Notes under the pieces: generated by a model
What the model was told of the DNA's origin: nothing
Seen by the model: the letters and a program-made list of their open reading frames with translations, nothing else
The model's database searches: none
NCBI RefSeq assembly: GCF_003014615.1
Contig: NZ_PYGI01000001.1
Coordinates: forward strand, 124,001-188,000
Direction of reading: 5' to 3'
Source: Marinobacterium halophilum
GTDB taxonomy: Bacteria > Pseudomonadota > Gammaproteobacteria > Pseudomonadales > Balneatricaceae
DNA length: 64,000 nucleotides
Shown: positions 1-8,609 of the stretch, in pieces
Layout: each line of letters begins with the position of its first letter
Numbering within the stretch: the stretch's first letter is position 1
Translations under genes and position numbers: made by a program

Positions 1-249
1 CCGGGCAAGGACCGTATCCTCGGTGTGACTCTGGTGGGGGCGCAGGCCGGCGAGTTGATTGCCGAGTGGGTGCTGGCGATGAAACACAATATCGGTTTGA
101 ACAAGCTGCTCGGGACGATCCATATCTATCCGACGCTGGCTGAAGCTAACCGTTTCACGGCTGGGGAGTGGAAGCGGAACCATGCGCCTGCCTGGGTGTT
201 CCCTTGGCTGGCGCGTTACCATCGCTGGCGGCGGAAGGAGGGTACATGA
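1..249 (+). CDS. FAD-dependent pyridine nucleotide-disulfide oxidoreductase, C-terminal end (partial)
   Basis: The reading frame is open from base 1 and stops at 247-249, so the start lies outside the window. The 82 visible residues look like the dimerisation domain of the mercuric reductase/dihydrolipoamide dehydrogenase family: GVTLVGAQAGELI followed by MKHNIGLNKLLGTIHIYPT, the usual end of that domain with a YPT motif. The classic C-terminal redox cysteines of MerA are absent from the visible part. The next gene starts inside the stop codon (ATGA), so the two are translationally coupled. The substrate cannot be judged from the tail alone. Confidence 0.8.
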   Translation, partial: PGKDRILGVTLVGAQAGELIAEWVLAMKHNIGLNKLLGTIHIYPTLAEANRFTAGEWKRNHAPAWVFPWLARYHRWRRKEGT

Positions 250-1061
250 CGTATGAAGTGATCCTGCGCCTCGGGGTGTTTGTAGTAATTCTGGGCGGTT
301 GTGCCCTGCTGGAATGGCTCCGGCCGCGTCGCCGCTGGCGCTGTGCCAAGCGGCCACGCTGGGTGGCCAATCTGTCATTGACGCTGCTCAGTACGGTCCT
401 GGCTCGGCTGACCCTGGGGGCGTTTGCAGTGACGGCAGCCGTGTGGGCCGGCGAGCATGGAGTTGGGGTGTTCAACTGGCTGGACGTGCCGGGCTGGATG
501 GCGTCAGGTCTGGCACTGGTGTTGTTGGACGGTGCTATCTGGCTGCAGCATTGGTTCAGCCACCGTGTGCCACTGTTGTGGCGGCTGCATCGGGTCCATC
601 ATACCGACCCGGAGCTGGATGTGACCACGGCACTGCGTTTCCATCCGCTCGAGATCGGTCTGTCATTGCTCTACAAGGCGAGCTTTGTGGTGTTGTTGGG
701 CGTCCCTGTTGCGGCGGTGGTGCTGTTCGAGTTGCTGCTGAATGCGTCGGCCCTCTTCACGCATGCCAATATTTACATCCCCCGTTCGCTGGATCGTCGC
801 CTGCGCTGGCTGTTCTGCACCCCGGACATGCACCGTATCCACCATTCCGTGATCGCTGAGGAAACCAACAGCAACTACGGTTTCTGTTTGTCGATCTGGG
901 ATCGGCTGTTTGCGACCTACCGTCAGCAGCCACAAGTGGGCGTGGAATCAATGCAGCTGGGGCTGCGCGAGTTTACGGATCCTGATCAGTTGGGTGTTCT
1001 GCCGCTGCTGGTGCAGCCACTGAAACAGGTCGAACAGAGGTGTCGTCATGTTGCCGACTGA
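246..1061 (+). CDS. Sterol desaturase/fatty acid hydroxylase family membrane protein
   Basis: A 271-residue integral membrane di-iron protein. The histidine clusters of the fatty acid hydroxylase superfamily are visible: HWFSH, then HRVHH in the WRLHRVHHTD stretch, and a third MHRIHH cluster nearer the C-terminus. These bind the two irons that activate oxygen. Hydrophobic segments sit at the N-terminus (residues 3-20 and 40-60) and in the middle. I chose the ATG at 246, which overlaps the previous stop by four bases; an upstream in-frame ATG at 168 lies inside the preceding gene. The family hydroxylates lipids in the inner membrane, but the substrate here is unknown. Confidence 0.85.
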   Translation: MTYEVILRLGVFVVILGGCALLEWLRPRRRWRCAKRPRWVANLSLTLLSTVLARLTLGAFAVTAAVWAGEHGVGVFNWLDVPGWMASGLALVLLDGAIWLQHWFSHRVPLLWRLHRVHHTDPELDVTTALRFHPLEIGLSLLYKASFVVLLGVPVAAVVLFELLLNASALFTHANIYIPRSLDRRLRWLFCTPDMHRIHHSVIAEETNSNYGFCLSIWDRLFATYRQQPQVGVESMQLGLREFTDPDQLGVLPLLVQPLKQVEQRCRHVAD

Positions 1062-1821
1062 AATTCGACCGCTCAAGCTCAGCGTGATTGTACCGGTGCT
1101 CAACGAAGCGATGATGATCGAACCTCAACTGCGCGCGTTGCAGTGGGTACGCACTACCGGTGTGGCAGAGCTGATTCTGGTAGATGGTGGCAGTACCGAT
1201 GCAACGGCCGTGCGCGCCTTGCCCTGGGTTGACCGGCTCGTCACGAGTGTACCGGGGCGAGGGCTACAGATGAATGCCGGTGCTCGGCAGGCGCGTGGTG
1301 AGGTATTGCTGTTTCTGCATCTTGATACCGACCTCCCGGTTACGGCACCGCTGCTCATGGATGGGTTGGATGCCTCAGGCTGGGGCCGGTTTGATGTCCG
1401 CATTCGTGGCCGTCATTCGATGCTGCCCGTGGTTGCCGCGATGATGAATCTGCGCTCGCGACTGACCGGCATTGCTACCGGTGATCAGGCAGTGTTTGTG
1501 CATCGGGCCCTGTTCGAACGGGTCGGCGGCTTTCCCGAGCAGCCGTTGATGGAAGATATCGAGCTGAGCAAACGGCTGAAACGGATCAGCAGACCCCGCT
1601 GCCTGCGCGCCAAGGTGATGACCTCCGGGCGGCGTTGGGATCAGCATGGCCTGTGGCGCACGATCAGGTTGATGTGGTCGCTGCGTTTTGATTACTGGCG
1701 CGGGGTCAGTCCGGCGGTGCTGGCACAACGTTACGGTTACACCGAAGCCAGTCAGGCGCAGGCGGTGAAGCCGGTGCAGTCAGCGACCGGTCGTCCGCCA
1801 ACGATTGGCAGTGGGCACTGA
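1048..1821 (+). CDS. TIGR04283-type family 2 glycosyltransferase
   Basis: A 257-residue GT-A fold protein. The start LSVIVPVLNEA and the VDGGSTDAT nucleotide-sugar loop are typical of family 2 glycosyltransferases; HLDTD is the metal-binding DxD-like motif, and GDQAVFVHRALFERVGGFPE followed by MEDIELSKRL is the acceptor-side conserved block. It resembles the compact TIGR04283 group, which is nearly always paired with the TIGR04282 protein encoded next. Databases label this group arsenosugar biosynthesis, but no ArsS-type radical SAM enzyme is present here, so the sugar and acceptor are unknown. The gene overlaps its upstream neighbour by 14 bases. Confidence 0.85.
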   Translation: MLPTEIRPLKLSVIVPVLNEAMMIEPQLRALQWVRTTGVAELILVDGGSTDATAVRALPWVDRLVTSVPGRGLQMNAGARQARGEVLLFLHLDTDLPVTAPLLMDGLDASGWGRFDVRIRGRHSMLPVVAAMMNLRSRLTGIATGDQAVFVHRALFERVGGFPEQPLMEDIELSKRLKRISRPRCLRAKVMTSGRRWDQHGLWRTIRLMWSLRFDYWRGVSPAVLAQRYGYTEASQAQAVKPVQSATGRPPTIGSGH

Positions 1822-2450
1822 TGGTCGCGCTGGCGATCATGGCCAAGGCACCGGTGCCGGGGTTCTGCAAGACCCGCCTGATGCCTGCTTTGGGTGCAGA
1901 AGGTGCGGCACGGTTACAGGCCTGGCTGCTGCAACATAGCCTGGCAGTGGCCCGTGCCAGCGGGTTACGGCCTTTGCAGCTGTGGGCTGCGCCGGATATT
2001 GAGCATCCGCTGTTTCAGGCCTTGGCGCGGCCGGGTGATGTTCGGTTGCAGGCGCAGTTTGGCCATGACTTGGGTATGCGCATGTTATATGTCTTTACCC
2101 GGGCGCAGGGTCCGCTATTGTTGATCGGTACTGACTGCCCGCCGCTGACGCCAGCACTGTTGCTTGAGTGTGCAGCCTGTCTTGAGACCCATGATGCGGT
2201 GTTCCTGCCCGCTGAGGATGGCGGCTATGCACTGATCGGTTTGCAGCAACCGCAGCCTGAGCTGTTTGTCGGTATCGACTGGAGTACGGAGCGGGTGATG
2301 GCACAGACCCGTGAACGACTGACGGCCTTGGGCCTGCGCTGGCAGGAGCCTGCAGTTGTCTGGGATCTGGACCGGCCTGAAGACTTGCAGCGATTGCCGC
2401 CTGGGCTATTGACGGCCGCGCTGGAATCGCCATTGGAGACTGAATGTTGA
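1821..2450 (+). CDS. TIGR04282/DUF2064 nucleotidyl- or glycosyl-transferase-like protein
   Basis: A 209-residue protein starting MVALAIMAKAPVPGFCKTRL, the conserved N-terminus of the DUF2064 family (GT-A like, related to CofC/MobA). The LLIGTDCPPLTPALL block holds the DxP metal-binding aspartate, and LPAEDGGYALIGL follows, as usual. It forms a pair with the preceding glycosyltransferase; their coding regions share one base (TGATG). The family label is secure; the biochemical reaction is not established for this group as far as I know. Confidence 0.85.
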   Translation: MVALAIMAKAPVPGFCKTRLMPALGAEGAARLQAWLLQHSLAVARASGLRPLQLWAAPDIEHPLFQALARPGDVRLQAQFGHDLGMRMLYVFTRAQGPLLLIGTDCPPLTPALLLECAACLETHDAVFLPAEDGGYALIGLQQPQPELFVGIDWSTERVMAQTRERLTALGLRWQEPAVVWDLDRPEDLQRLPPGLLTAALESPLETEC

Positions 2451-3055
2451 GTGAGAGTACAAACCGAACACCGCTGAGCGAGGATGACGTGCAACAACGG
2501 CTGCATGCACTTCGTCCCAGGCTGCAGGCGTTTGCCCGGTTGCAACTGGGAGATGAGACGCACGCGGAAGATCTGGTGCAAGAGGCGCTTATAGCCGCCT
2601 GGGAAGGGCTGGAGCGTTTTTCCGGCAACGCTAAGCTGGAAACCTGGGTGTTCGGCATTCTGAAACACAAACTGGTGGACGAAATCCGCCATCGCCGTCG
2701 TGAGCAGACTACCGGCTTCGATCCCGATGACCTGCCCGAGATCGACGGCCTGTTCAATTCCCGTGCCCACTGGCTACCGGCGGCACGACCACAAAAATGG
2801 CATGACCCCGAGCAGGCCTGTCTGCAGGATGGCTTTTGGCAGGTATTCGATTTCTGCGTGCTACACCTTCCCAACAGTACTGCTCGGGTATTTTCCATGC
2901 GCGAGTTGATGGGGCTGGAAACGGCCGAGATCTGTGCCGCACTGGATATCAGTGAACAGAACTGCTGGGTCATGCTGCACCGTGCCCGGCTCAAATTGCG
3001 TGCCTGTCTTGAAAACGGCTGGTTCGGCAAGGAGGAAAACAATGCAGTCGTGTAA
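2444..3055 (+). CDS. ECF-like sigma-70 family RNA polymerase sigma factor
   Basis: A 203-residue sigma factor with region 2 (AEDLVQEALIAAWEGLERFSG followed by LETWVFGILKHKLVDEIR) and region 4 (ELMGLETAEICAALDISEQNCWVMLHRARLKLR), joined by a long linker with an FNSRAHW stretch. This organisation fits the ECF group annotated as TIGR02943. It begins seven bases before the stop of the DUF2064 gene and overlaps the small zinc-finger gene that follows, an ECF/anti-sigma arrangement. It may control its own operon or envelope genes; no target promoter can be deduced here. Confidence 0.88.
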   Translation: MLSESTNRTPLSEDDVQQRLHALRPRLQAFARLQLGDETHAEDLVQEALIAAWEGLERFSGNAKLETWVFGILKHKLVDEIRHRRREQTTGFDPDDLPEIDGLFNSRAHWLPAARPQKWHDPEQACLQDGFWQVFDFCVLHLPNSTARVFSMRELMGLETAEICAALDISEQNCWVMLHRARLKLRACLENGWFGKEENNAVV

Positions 3056-3230
3056 ACGTGCTACCGAACTGATGTCACAGCAGCTCGACCGCGAGCTGTC
3101 AGCCAGTGAAAAACTTGGCCTGAAGATGCACCTGCTAATGTGCCGTCACTGCCGCAAGTGTGAGCAGCAGCTGGGCATCATCCATCAACTCTGTGCCCGT
3201 CGTGGCGATACGCCGCCGGACGGGGAGTGA
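3042..3230 (+). CDS. Small zinc-finger (ZAS-type) anti-sigma-like protein
   Basis: A 62-residue protein whose start at 3042 overlaps the sigma gene by 14 bases and follows a GGAGG ribosome-binding site (the aaggaggaaaac stretch). It holds the HxxxCxxC zinc motif (HLLMCRHC) near the centre, as in putative zinc-finger anti-sigma factors (zf-HC2). No membrane segment is present, so if it inhibits the sigma factor it does so in the cytoplasm. The role is inferred from the motif and gene pairing. Confidence 0.8.
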   Translation: MQSCKRATELMSQQLDRELSASEKLGLKMHLLMCRHCRKCEQQLGIIHQLCARRGDTPPDGE

Positions 3231-4328
3231 TCAAACGCGGGGAGCCGCCAGCGTATACGTCATCGCGTGGCGATAGGTTGAGGTGAGGGACGACCACCCG
3301 AGTGCGCTGATGTCGGGACAGGGGAGTGGCTGGCCTGCCGCCTTGCTTGAGGCCAGTGCAGCGATCTGCTCGGCCAGTGCTTCGGCCTCATTGTCAGTGG
3401 CATAGCGATACTCGGCGGCAAACAGCTCGGTGTAGGCCAGCCGGTCCGGCACTACCGGTGTACAGCCTGCGGCGACCCCTTCCAGCACGGCAATGCCTTG
3501 ATAATCATGCAGCGCCGTTGACAGTACTACATCCCCCTGTTGCAACAGCCTGCGATAGTCGTCCACGGACTCGATATGGCCCCAGTGTCCCAGGTTATCA
3601 CCTTGCTGTAGCTGGGCACGAATATGATCGAACAGGTCCGGGGTGTGACGGAACTGCTGGCCGACCACATGCAAGGTGAATGCAATTTGGCGCTGCTGCA
3701 TGGCCGTGATTGCCGCCAGCAGTTGTTCGGGGCCTTTATCGAACTCCCAGCGGTGGTTCCAAATCAGCTGCAACGGCCCGTTTTGCGGTGTGTGTGGCAG
3801 AAAAACCTGGTCCGGCAGCGGCACCGGCACCACCTGCGAGCGCGCCTCTATTCTCTCCACCAATCCAGTGGGTACTTGATCCGGTAATTTACGTAGCAAC
3901 GAGCGGGCTCCGTCGAGCAGGGTGCGGCGGTTGAAGTCGGAATTGAACAGTACATGATCGGCCGCCAAGGCGTTGTACAGGTTCAGCATCTGTGGCTCGA
4001 CGCTCTTGAATTCACGGCCCGACGCCGGGTAGGCAAACTGGTTTTCGTGGAAATAGACCAATGTCGGAATTGCCGCTAGGGTGGGCACCAGGCCTCGCAG
4101 GCCGGTCAGATCAACCATTGAAGTGGCGATGACCAGATCGTATGAGGCTTGCAGTGTTGCCCGCTCGTTGAATGCCCAGCTGAGACTGTTGCCACGAATG
4201 CGCCAGGCAAAATAGCGGGGAGGGAGCGTCAGTGTGGTCCAGTCGTGATCTGGAAAGGCGTTGACCAGTCCCTCACGCCAGTAACGGTGGCTGACGGCGT
4301 CGTAGGCGGACAAAAGCAGAATGCGCAT
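3231..4328 (-). CDS. GTDC1/QTMAN-like glycosyltransferase (tRNA-queuosine mannosyltransferase family)
   Basis: A 365-residue GT-B protein. The N-terminal half (MRILLLSAYDAVSHRYWREG, then FHENQFAYP at residues 93-101 and LFNSDFNRRT) matches the DUF3524 domain of GTDC1, the vertebrate enzyme that mannosylates queuosine in tRNA-Asp. The C-terminal half has a glycosyltransferase family 1 pattern (WNHRWEFDKGPEQLL, then DVVLSTALHDYQGIAVLEGVAAG and a P-V-V-P loop). Bacterial members are common but their substrate is less certain. The gene stands alone, converging on the zinc-finger gene with no space between stop codons and divergent from the SDR gene. Confidence 0.82.
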   Translation of the reverse strand: MRILLLSAYDAVSHRYWREGLVNAFPDHDWTTLTLPPRYFAWRIRGNSLSWAFNERATLQASYDLVIATSMVDLTGLRGLVPTLAAIPTLVYFHENQFAYPASGREFKSVEPQMLNLYNALAADHVLFNSDFNRRTLLDGARSLLRKLPDQVPTGLVERIEARSQVVPVPLPDQVFLPHTPQNGPLQLIWNHRWEFDKGPEQLLAAITAMQQRQIAFTLHVVGQQFRHTPDLFDHIRAQLQQGDNLGHWGHIESVDDYRRLLQQGDVVLSTALHDYQGIAVLEGVAAGCTPVVPDRLAYTELFAAEYRYATDNEAEALAEQIAALASSKAAGQPLPCPDISALGWSSLTSTYRHAMTYTLAAPRV

Positions 4329-4437
4329 GTTACAGGCTCCCGGAATCGAAGCGCGGATTGTGCCAGAGAGTGGTGGAACTTGTCAGATGCACACGGGGCT
4401 GCTTGACTGAGGGTAATCCTCACTGGGAGTACGTCAG

Positions 4438-5136
4438 ATGTCAGGAACTGTTTTGATTACCGGCTGTAACCGGGGCCTGGGTCTCGAATTTGCCTATCAA
4501 TACGCCCGCGATGGTTGGCAGGTTCATGCCTGTGCGCGTGACCTGGTGCATGCCGAAGACCTGCAGGCGCTTGAAGCCCGTTTTCCCGATCTCGTACATT
4601 TGCACACACTTGATGTGAACAAGGATGGTCAGATCAAGGCGCTTGACCGGGTGCTGGGTGATGAAACCATTGACCTGCTGATCAATAATGCCGGTTATTA
4701 CGGCCCCAAAGGGGTGTGCTTTGGCAAGGTTGAGCGTGAACTCTGGCGTCAGGTGCTGGAGACCAACACCTTGAGCCCATTGATGATGACGCAGGCGTTC
4801 TACCCGCGTGTGGCCACCAGCCGTTTGAAAACGGTGGTGTTTATGAGCAGTAAGGTTGGCAGTATCAGTGATAATCAGTCCGGTGGCGGTTATTACTACC
4901 GCAGCTCTAAAACCGCACTTAATCAGGTGGTGAAAAGCCTGGCGATTGACCTCAGTGGTGCCGGTATCAAAGTGGTTGCGCTGCATCCGGGCTGGGTACA
5001 GACGGACATGGGTGGGGAGAATGCGCTGATTACGCCTGAACAGAGTGTCAGTGCCATGCGTCAGTTGCTGCAGGGCTTAACGCTGGAGCAGAGTGGCGCG
5101 TTTCTGAACTATGAGGGCACCGTGATCGATTGGTAG
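4438..5136 (+). CDS. Short-chain dehydrogenase/reductase (C-factor-like)
   Basis: A 232-residue Rossmann-fold oxidoreductase. The TGCNRGLG cofactor motif is at residues 8-15, NNAG follows in LLINNAGYYG, the catalytic serine lies in FMSSKVGS and the YxxxK pair in YYRSSK near residues 150-160. HPGWVQTDMGG is typical of the classical SDR subgroup that includes CsgA/C-factor and sniffer-like carbonyl reductases. Residues after the second strand do not settle the NADPH/NADH choice. It is monocistronic; the substrate is unknown. Confidence 0.88.
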   Translation: MSGTVLITGCNRGLGLEFAYQYARDGWQVHACARDLVHAEDLQALEARFPDLVHLHTLDVNKDGQIKALDRVLGDETIDLLINNAGYYGPKGVCFGKVERELWRQVLETNTLSPLMMTQAFYPRVATSRLKTVVFMSSKVGSISDNQSGGGYYYRSSKTALNQVVKSLAIDLSGAGIKVVALHPGWVQTDMGGENALITPEQSVSAMRQLLQGLTLEQSGAFLNYEGTVIDW

Positions 5137-5201
5137 TGTCCCCCTTCAGTCTGGAGTAAAGTGATTGTATCCAGGAAGGAACGCACACGGAGTCAAAGTG
5201 A

Positions 5202-8200
5202 ATGATGCCCCCTAAACAGTTTCAGTCCGTTCGCTATGTCATGCTGTATCTACTGTTCGGGCTGCTGTGGATCCATGGATCGGATACGATTATTGCTCTA
5301 CTGGTCTCGGATGTAGATGCTTTCGAGTGGATCAGTCGCTTGAAAGGCAGTGTATTTGTTGCCATCAGTGGCGGCTTTTTATATCTGGCGCTGGTGAGGT
5401 GGCCCGCGCCGGTTGATCGCCTGTTTTTACAGGGGCGTGCCCAGTGGTGGATCGTGCTCGGCCTATTGCTGCTGGTGTTTATCATGCCGTTGGTGGGTGG
5501 TGCTCTGGTGCATTGGTTCGACAGTGCTCAGGCAGTGGATGGCCATCACCTGCCGTTGTCCCTGTTGGCCGGTGTTGCTGCAATGGTGCTGTCCGGCCTG
5601 CTTATTACGCTTTATCGTCGCCAGCTGCAGTATCGCTTTTCTCGCCTTGCGGCCCGGGAAACCTTACGCCGCGAGGAGTTGCTGGCTCGATTTTTCGATA
5701 TGCCCTTCATGGGGATGGCATTAACCGACCCCGGCAATGGCAAGTGGTTAAAGGTTAATACCAGTCTTGAAGCGTTGCTGGGTTATGACGCCGACACCTT
5801 GTATCAGCGCGATTGGCAAAGCCTGACTCATCCGGATGACCTGCTGATTGATGAGGCCGAGTTTCACCGCTTGATCAGCGGTGATATCAATGCCTATCAA
5901 CTGGAAAAACGTTTTATTCATGCCAATGGTCATGTTGTACCTGTCCGTATTTATATCAAACTGTTACGTGACAGCGTCGGTGCTCCCGAATACAGTATTT
6001 GCATGGTTCAGGATCTGACCCGTGAGCGGGCGGACCGGCAGGCGTTGCAGCGGCAATCTGATCTTTACAATATGCTGTCGCGCATTAACCAGTTGACCTT
6101 GTACAGCCGCTCCATTGATGAAGTATTGCAGTCAGCCTGCCGGATTGCGGTTGAAGAAGGTAAACTGCGGTTTGCCTGGATTGGCCGCTGTGACGAACAA
6201 TCCAGGCTGGTTGAAGCGATTACCTATGCCGGTGATACAGCAACCGCAACCGGTTTTGATCAGCTGTTCACGATCTTTGCCCGCAACCCCGGGCAGGGGC
6301 TGAGTGAGCAGGCGGTCATGAACGGGCGCACGGAGGTGATCAACGACAGCTTGCAAGCCAGCCAATACCAGCCGTGGCATGACTTTTCCCGCCGCTTTCA
6401 ATGCCTGTCAGCAATCGCGCTGCCGTTACGTCACAAGGGGCGCATTTTTGCCAACCTGACGCTCTATGCCGATACGGTCGACTTCTTCACACCGGCATTG
6501 GTGAATACGCTGGAGGAAATGGCCGGTGATATCGGTTTTGCGCTTGATACCATCACCCGTGATGAAGCACTTGAAGCGGCGAATCAGGTGATCAATTCAA
6601 GTCCGTTTGTGTTGATTCGCTGGCAGAACTCACCGGGCTGGCCGATTTTGTTTGTGTCCGACAATATTCGCAGCTGGGGCATAGAGCCGCAAACGCTGGT
6701 GGAGCATAGTGGTACCTTCGAAGCCTTTATCCACCCTGATGACCAACTGCAGATCGCCGATGATGTACACAGGTTTCTGCAGCAGGGCGAAACCACCTAT
6801 ACCCAAACCTACCGCCTCATCCTGCCGCAGAACGATACGGTTATCTGGGTAGAAGACAAAACCCATGTGTTACGGGATGCAAGCGGTGAGGTCGTTGGCC
6901 TTGAAGGTGTATTAATCGATATTACCGAACGGCGGCAGCAGGAAAGTCGTTTGCAGCAGGCCGTCGCTGTGATTCAGAGCACGCGTGAAGCGGTCCTGAT
7001 AACAGGTGAAGATCAACAGATCGTTCAGGTGAATCCCGCATTCAGCGAGATGTTTGGCTGGTCAGAGGAAGCTCTGTCCGGCAAGACCCCTGCCGTGCTG
7101 CGCTCGGGTTGTCATGATGCCCGTTTCTACCGTGAGCTGTGGCAGCAGGTGAGTGCGCGCGGTCATTGGCAGGGTGAAATTATGAGCCGCCGACGCTCGG
7201 GTGAGGTCTTTCCAGCCCTGCTGAGTATCAGTCGCGTGTGCAGCGATACGGATGAGGTTACTCACTATGTGGGTGTCTACACTGATCTGTCACGATTGAA
7301 AGATAGCGAGTCTCGTCTTGAGCACCTGTCGACACATGATGCATTGACCGGCTTGCCCAATCGCAAGGCCTTGTTTCATGAGCTGGAATACTGTGGTCAA
7401 TACAATCGGCGTCATGCACGCCTGTCAGCCTTGTTGATGCTTGATCTAGATAATTTCAGGGATATTAATGACAGTTACGGGCATTTGGAAGGTGATCGTC
7501 TGCTGTTGCAACTGGTTTCACGTCTGCGTCAGGGGCTTGATAAACATACGCATCTTTACCGGCTGGGCGGCGACGAATTTGCCGTGCTGTTGGAGGAAAT
7601 CGAACATAGCAGTGATGCTGCACATGTCGTGACTGAACTGATGCGACAGCTGGCACCGGTCTTCCGTTTGGATGAGGGGTCCGATATCCGTGTCAGTGCC
7701 AGTTTCGGTATCAGTTTGATCGATACCACAGAGATGTCGCCCCAGGTGATTTTGCAGCAGGCCGATGCGGCCTTGTTCAAGGCCAAGGAGCAACGTGGCA
7801 GTCTGAGTTTCTTCAGCGATGACCTGACTACGGCTGTGCGGCGGCGGTTGGAGCTTGAGCAGCGCCTGCGGCGTGCGCTCGAACGGAAAGAGCTATGTCT
7901 GTATTACCAACCGCAATGGTCGATTGATGGTGCAGAGATGACCGGGGTGGAGGCCTTGATACGCTGGCAGGACCCTGAAAGGGGAATGATCCCGCCGGTG
8001 GAGTTCATTCCTGTTGCCGAGCAAAGCATCCTGATCGGTATGATTGGTCGGTGGGTGTTACATGAGGCGAGTGCACAGATAGCAGCTTGGCAGCGACAGG
8101 GGTTGGCAGTCCCGCGTGTAGCAGTCAACGTATCACCCCAGCAGCTACGCTATCATTACCTGCCGGATGAAGTGGCGGAGGTGCTGGAACAGACCGGTAT

Positions 8201-8609
8201 TGCACCTGACCTTCTGGAGCTTGAACTGACGGAAAGTGCCTTGATGGCACCGGGCCAGGATACCGAAAAAATGCTCAATGCACTGCGGGCGTTAGGTGTG
8301 AGGCTGGCGATTGATGACTTTGGTACCGGTTATTCATCCTTGGCGTATTTGAAGCGTTTTCCGCTGGACCTGTTGAAAATTGATAAGTCGTTTACGGATG
8401 ACTTGTTGGAAAGCAGCCAGGCACGGGCAATCGTTGAAACCATTATTGTGCTCGGCCATAAGTTGGGTCTGGGGGTGCTGGCTGAAGGCGTGGAATATGA
8501 AGCCCAGCGCTGTGAGCTGGAGCGGTTGGGCTGCCACCAGTTTCAAGGGTATCTCAAGAGTCGGCCGTTGTCGGTTGTCGAGCTTGAAGCCCTGCTCGCG
8601 GCAGATTGA
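5202..8609 (+). CDS. Membrane PAS/GAF-GGDEF-EAL c-di-GMP turnover protein
   Basis: A 1135-residue protein. Three hydrophobic N-terminal segments (about residues 10-35, 48-66 and 83-140) are followed by PAS domains (about 165-275), a GAF domain (about 290-450), two more PAS domains (about 465-590 and 590-705), GGDEF and EAL. The GGDEF motif is intact (LGGDEFAVLL, about residue 788) and the EAL motif is intact (VEALIRW, about residue 915) with DDFGTGYSSL and the ELTES metal site, so both cyclase and phosphodiesterase activity are possible. The next gene may start within its last codons, suggesting an operon of two related sensors. Confidence 0.92.
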   Translation: MMPPKQFQSVRYVMLYLLFGLLWIHGSDTIIALLVSDVDAFEWISRLKGSVFVAISGGFLYLALVRWPAPVDRLFLQGRAQWWIVLGLLLLVFIMPLVGGALVHWFDSAQAVDGHHLPLSLLAGVAAMVLSGLLITLYRRQLQYRFSRLAARETLRREELLARFFDMPFMGMALTDPGNGKWLKVNTSLEALLGYDADTLYQRDWQSLTHPDDLLIDEAEFHRLISGDINAYQLEKRFIHANGHVVPVRIYIKLLRDSVGAPEYSICMVQDLTRERADRQALQRQSDLYNMLSRINQLTLYSRSIDEVLQSACRIAVEEGKLRFAWIGRCDEQSRLVEAITYAGDTATATGFDQLFTIFARNPGQGLSEQAVMNGRTEVINDSLQASQYQPWHDFSRRFQCLSAIALPLRHKGRIFANLTLYADTVDFFTPALVNTLEEMAGDIGFALDTITRDEALEAANQVINSSPFVLIRWQNSPGWPILFVSDNIRSWGIEPQTLVEHSGTFEAFIHPDDQLQIADDVHRFLQQGETTYTQTYRLILPQNDTVIWVEDKTHVLRDASGEVVGLEGVLIDITERRQQESRLQQAVAVIQSTREAVLITGEDQQIVQVNPAFSEMFGWSEEALSGKTPAVLRSGCHDARFYRELWQQVSARGHWQGEIMSRRRSGEVFPALLSISRVCSDTDEVTHYVGVYTDLSRLKDSESRLEHLSTHDALTGLPNRKALFHELEYCGQYNRRHARLSALLMLDLDNFRDINDSYGHLEGDRLLLQLVSRLRQGLDKHTHLYRLGGDEFAVLLEEIEHSSDAAHVVTELMRQLAPVFRLDEGSDIRVSASFGISLIDTTEMSPQVILQQADAALFKAKEQRGSLSFFSDDLTTAVRRRLELEQRLRRALERKELCLYYQPQWSIDGAEMTGVEALIRWQDPERGMIPPVEFIPVAEQSILIGMIGRWVLHEASAQIAAWQRQGLAVPRVAVNVSPQQLRYHYLPDEVAEVLEQTGIAPDLLELELTESALMAPGQDTEKMLNALRALGVRLAIDDFGTGYSSLAYLKRFPLDLLKIDKSFTDDLLESSQARAIVETIIVLGHKLGLGVLAEGVEYEAQRCELERLGCHQFQGYLKSRPLSVVELEALLAAD

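Noticed and set aside
2095-3042. 315-residue minus-strand frame across the DUF2064 and sigma genes
   Set aside because: Serine/arginine-rich antisense frame over two genes with clear families.
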